A stretch of 41,613 bases of DNA from Streptosporangiaceae bacterium (GTDB lineage Bacteria > Actinomycetota > Actinomycetes > Streptosporangiales > Streptosporangiaceae): the NCBI GenBank assembly GCA_019245115.1, contig JAFARZ010000106.1:1-41613 (forward strand). The letters are read 5' to 3'. Shown piece after piece: positions 39,375 through 41,613 of this stretch; the first letter of the stretch is position 1, and each line of letters starts with the position of its first letter. The notes under the pieces are model-generated. The model did no database searches. It was not told where the DNA came from and saw only the letters and a list, made by a program, of their open reading frames with translations. The position numbers and the translations under genes were made by a program.

Positions 39375-41287
39375 CGGCCGGCCAGTGCCTGGCGCGCGTA
39401 TCCGGCGAGCAGGGCCGCGAATGAGGACTTGGTGCTGGCCGTGCCGGGTCCGGGATCGGTGTTGAGTTCCTCGCGGATGACGCCCCGCTGGTCGATGACC
39501 ACGGCGACGTCGTTATGTGCTGACATCGCGCCGGCCGGCAGGTTGTACACCGTGATCCCGTACTGCGCCCAGACTCGCTTCAGCTGGTCCAGCGACCCGG
39601 TGAGGTACAGCCAGTTGGGGACCGTGTTGAGGCCTTCTTCGGTGTCGAAGGCCTGCATGGCGGCGATGGACCGGTAGGTGGGATTGGCGACGATGGCGAC
39701 CAGTTCGACGTTCTTGTTGGCCGGACCGAGCATCTGCGCCGCCTGCCGGAACTCAGCCCCGATGATCGGGCAGTCGGTGGTGCACACCGGGTCGAGGAAC
39801 GTCATCAGGACCACCTTGCCGCGCAGGCCGGCCAGTGACACGGTCCGCCCGTTCTGGTCGGTCAGCTGGAACCCGGATGCCGGGATGTCGAGCGAAGCGG
39901 TGCTCCCGGCGATGGCCTCGGCCAGGATGGGGTCGGCGGTCCGGTTCGTGGCCGCGGCCGCCATCGGCGCCGCGCCGATCAAGATCACCACGATCGCGGA
40001 CGCCACCGCCAGCGACTGGGCGCTGGCCGACGTGAGGCGGCCACGCAAGTCGCTCAGCCGCCACCGGACAGGAACCGCGCCCGTCTCGCTGCCCGCCTCG
40101 GTAGCCGCCGTCTCGGTGGCCGTCGCCTCCTGGACCCGGGGGGCCAGCCCTAGATAGCCGGCCGTGAATAGCAAGATGACCGGGATCATGCTGTTCGGGT
40201 CGGTGCCGAGGCCGCCGAGGAAGCCCAGATCCTGAACGAGCACCCAGTCCGCGAGGCAGAAACAGGCCCCGAGCCATACCGCGTAGCGGACCACGGGCCG
40301 GTACGCCGTCAGGAAGGCGCTGCCGAGCACGGCCAGTGAAATGACCGCGAACAGGTTGACCGCCCAGCCGTGTGAGCTGGTGAACGAGCTTGCTCCGGAG
40401 ACGATCAAGTACAAGTAGTGCGGCTGAGGAGTGCCGGTCATCGACTGAATCATGCCGGTCAGGGTGCCTTGCGCCCCGCCCTGCCAGAATCCCCGGCCTG
40501 GCCAGGCCTGCAGCACCGCCATGCCGATGAACAGCAGTCCCATCCCGCGCAGCAGCAGCCGGCCCATCCGGGGGCCCTGCCACACGTCTTCCGGCAGCGC
40601 CACCAGCGCGCCGGCCACCGCGTAGAACAGCACGGCCCCTGGCGCGCCGAACAGGAACGTCAGGCCCGGGGCGAAGATCCCGCCGAAGGACTCTCCGAAC
40701 ACCCACACGATCAATCCCCAGGCCACGGCGGCCAGGCCGGCCAGCCGCGACCACGGCCCGTGCACGCTGACCAGCAGCCAGGCGCCGATGCCAATCTGGA
40801 TCCACACCGACGCGGCCCCGGCCTGGATCGGGTGGTAGGACCAGATCGTCCCGCCCCAGTTGACCAGGTGCTGAACCCAGGACTGGGAGTTCGCCGCGGT
40901 CGGCTGGATCACCAGCGACGGCAGGCCGGCCGCCATCTTGGGCTGCGCCTGCAGGAATCCGTCCACGATCCACAGCAACCCGAAGCCGGCTCGAAGCAAC
41001 CTCCGGGCCGGTGCCTCCCCGGAGTTCCCCACCAGCCCCGCCCAGACCCGCCAGGCAGTCCGGTGACCCGCCGATTCGCCGCCGCCTTCTGCGGTTTCAC
41101 TCGCGGCCCCGCCGCTCGCGCCGGTAGCGGTGGCTGCCGTGCCCTGCCAGACCCGGGCGGTGGCCCACAGCAGCACAAGGAAAACGACGATAGCCAAGGC
41201 GATGGCGCCCTGGTGGAGCAACGCGGACCGGAAGGCAGCGACCAGCGTGGGATCAGCGGGACTTAGCCCCGAGTTCATGCCGGGCAC
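39371..41287 (-). CDS. Fusion of DoxX-like membrane domain and Sco1/SenC copper chaperone domain
   Basis: A 638-aa protein from GTG 41287 (AAGGA nine bases ahead). After an N-terminal helix and an Ala/Glu-rich loop, about residues 85-400 contain eight to ten helices with DoxX-like features (LRAGFGLLWIVDGFLQAQPKM). One more helix near 430-445 leads into an extracytoplasmic thioredoxin-fold domain (about 460-635). There the copper motif CTTDCP (Cys502, Cys506) and a distal His591 (SAHNDVAV) match the CxxxCP...H set of Sco1/SenC/PrrC proteins, which deliver copper to the CuA site. It heads an operon with a lipoprotein and ctaG, so it is probably a one-piece membrane-tethered copper-insertion factor. 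Confidence 0.87.
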   Translation of the reverse strand: MPGMNSGLSPADPTLVAAFRSALLHQGAIALAIVVFLVLLWATARVWQGTAATATGASGGAASETAEGGGESAGHRTAWRVWAGLVGNSGEAPARRLLRAGFGLLWIVDGFLQAQPKMAAGLPSLVIQPTAANSQSWVQHLVNWGGTIWSYHPIQAGAASVWIQIGIGAWLLVSVHGPWSRLAGLAAVAWGLIVWVFGESFGGIFAPGLTFLFGAPGAVLFYAVAGALVALPEDVWQGPRMGRLLLRGMGLLFIGMAVLQAWPGRGFWQGGAQGTLTGMIQSMTGTPQPHYLYLIVSGASSFTSSHGWAVNLFAVISLAVLGSAFLTAYRPVVRYAVWLGACFCLADWVLVQDLGFLGGLGTDPNSMIPVILLFTAGYLGLAPRVQEATATETAATEAGSETGAVPVRWRLSDLRGRLTSASAQSLAVASAIVVILIGAAPMAAAATNRTADPILAEAIAGSTASLDIPASGFQLTDQNGRTVSLAGLRGKVVLMTFLDPVCTTDCPIIGAEFRQAAQMLGPANKNVELVAIVANPTYRSIAAMQAFDTEEGLNTVPNWLYLTGSLDQLKRVWAQYGITVYNLPAGAMSAHNDVAVVIDQRGVIREELNTDPGPGTASTKSSFAALLAGYARQALAGR

Positions 41288-41613
41288 GGAATCGGGTCCT
41301 TTCTGCTGGCAGTTGCTCCGCTCGCGGCCAGGCCACCGTCCGACCAGCGTATCGGCTCAGCTGGAGGCCAGATCGCTCCGCTAAGCAACGTGAACAATTT
41401 GTCATAGTTTCACAACTCCCAAGAACTTTGCCCCCACCCACCGCCCCGCCGCGTCCCCGCCCCGCCCCGGCCGGCCCGCCGCAGTCCCCGCCCGCCCCGC
41501 CGCAGTCCCCGCCCGCCCCGCCGTGTCCCGCCACGTCCCCGCACCCCCCGCCGCGTCCGCCCCGCCGGACCCGCCGTGTCCCCCCCCGCCGCGCCCATCC
41601 CGCCCGGCCAGCC
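41288..41613. other. Upstream region ending in a C-rich tract
   Basis: 41288-41420 is the promoter region of the Sco-like operon (AT-rich at 41390-41420). From about 41424 to the window edge the DNA is C-rich repeats of CCCCGCC, CCGCAGT and CCGTGTCC type, giving many G-runs on the minus strand. It resembles the tract at 35612-35790. No gene is supported. Confidence 0.6.

Overview
The window is very GC-rich DNA with GTG starts, ATGA stop/start overlaps and actinobacterial families throughout (SpoIIE phosphatase with an ATPase domain, F420-type nitroreductase, SoxR, FHA-ABC exporter, DUF2993, MurL/MurD2). It reads as the chromosome of a large, spore-former-like Actinomycetota (Streptosporangiales/Streptomycetales-like). 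The species cannot be fixed from sequence alone. No rRNA, tRNA, CRISPR array or prophage was seen.

Layout. 1-2002: the tail of a probable transposase, a hypothetical gene and a Phd/VapC toxin-antitoxin pair. 2003-7562: M20 amidohydrolase, MgtC-like membrane protein, then (divergent) a small conserved protein with glmS, and a convergent GT87 mannosyltransferase-like gene. 7563-11690: a membrane diguanylate cyclase convergent with a PAS-GAF-SpoIIE-HATPase phosphatase. 11691-16110: repeat-bearing intergenic DNA, soxR with a strong palindromic operator, and a minus-strand cluster (ATP-binding regulator, HIT protein, UbiE-like methyltransferase, UbiA-like membrane protein), then a DUF2993 protein. 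16111-19632: an FHA-FHA-ABC exporter and a tyrosine-phosphatase-like gene that overlap tail to tail.

19693-25133 is the functional highlight: four tightly packed plus-strand genes encoding an M19 dipeptidase, PgeF (peptidoglycan editing factor), MurL and MurD2. MurD2 adds L-Glu to UDP-MurNAc-L-Ala and MurL epimerises it to D-Glu, a route that does not need free D-glutamate. PgeF is linked in E. coli to removing wrongly built UDP-MurNAc-amino acids. The operon therefore looks like a peptidoglycan stem-peptide synthesis and quality-control unit. The MurL here carries an insertion of about 250 residues of low-complexity repeats.

25063-33783: pentapeptide-repeat protein, F420-type nitroreductase, type-B carboxylesterase, gamma-carbonic-anhydrase-like protein, and a large secreted GH35 beta-galactosidase followed by a GntR/FCD regulator. 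34675-37247: a winged-helix/coiled-coil protein, an intergenic region with a perfect 20-bp inverted repeat, and a DMT transporter. 37214-41287: a minus-strand copper/cytochrome oxidase assembly operon (DoxX-like/Sco1 fusion, lipoprotein, CtaG).

The other theme is repeats. Several families recur: three pairs of GATGG-CCATC palindromes spaced 53-54 bp centre to centre; a GCGGGGGGA/TCCCCCCGC hairpin present as inverted copies in soxR and pgeF; a roughly 31-bp motif shared between two unrelated coding regions; tandem repeats that start exactly on stop codons; and a 99-bp tandem repeat with compensatory hairpin changes that extends the GntR gene.
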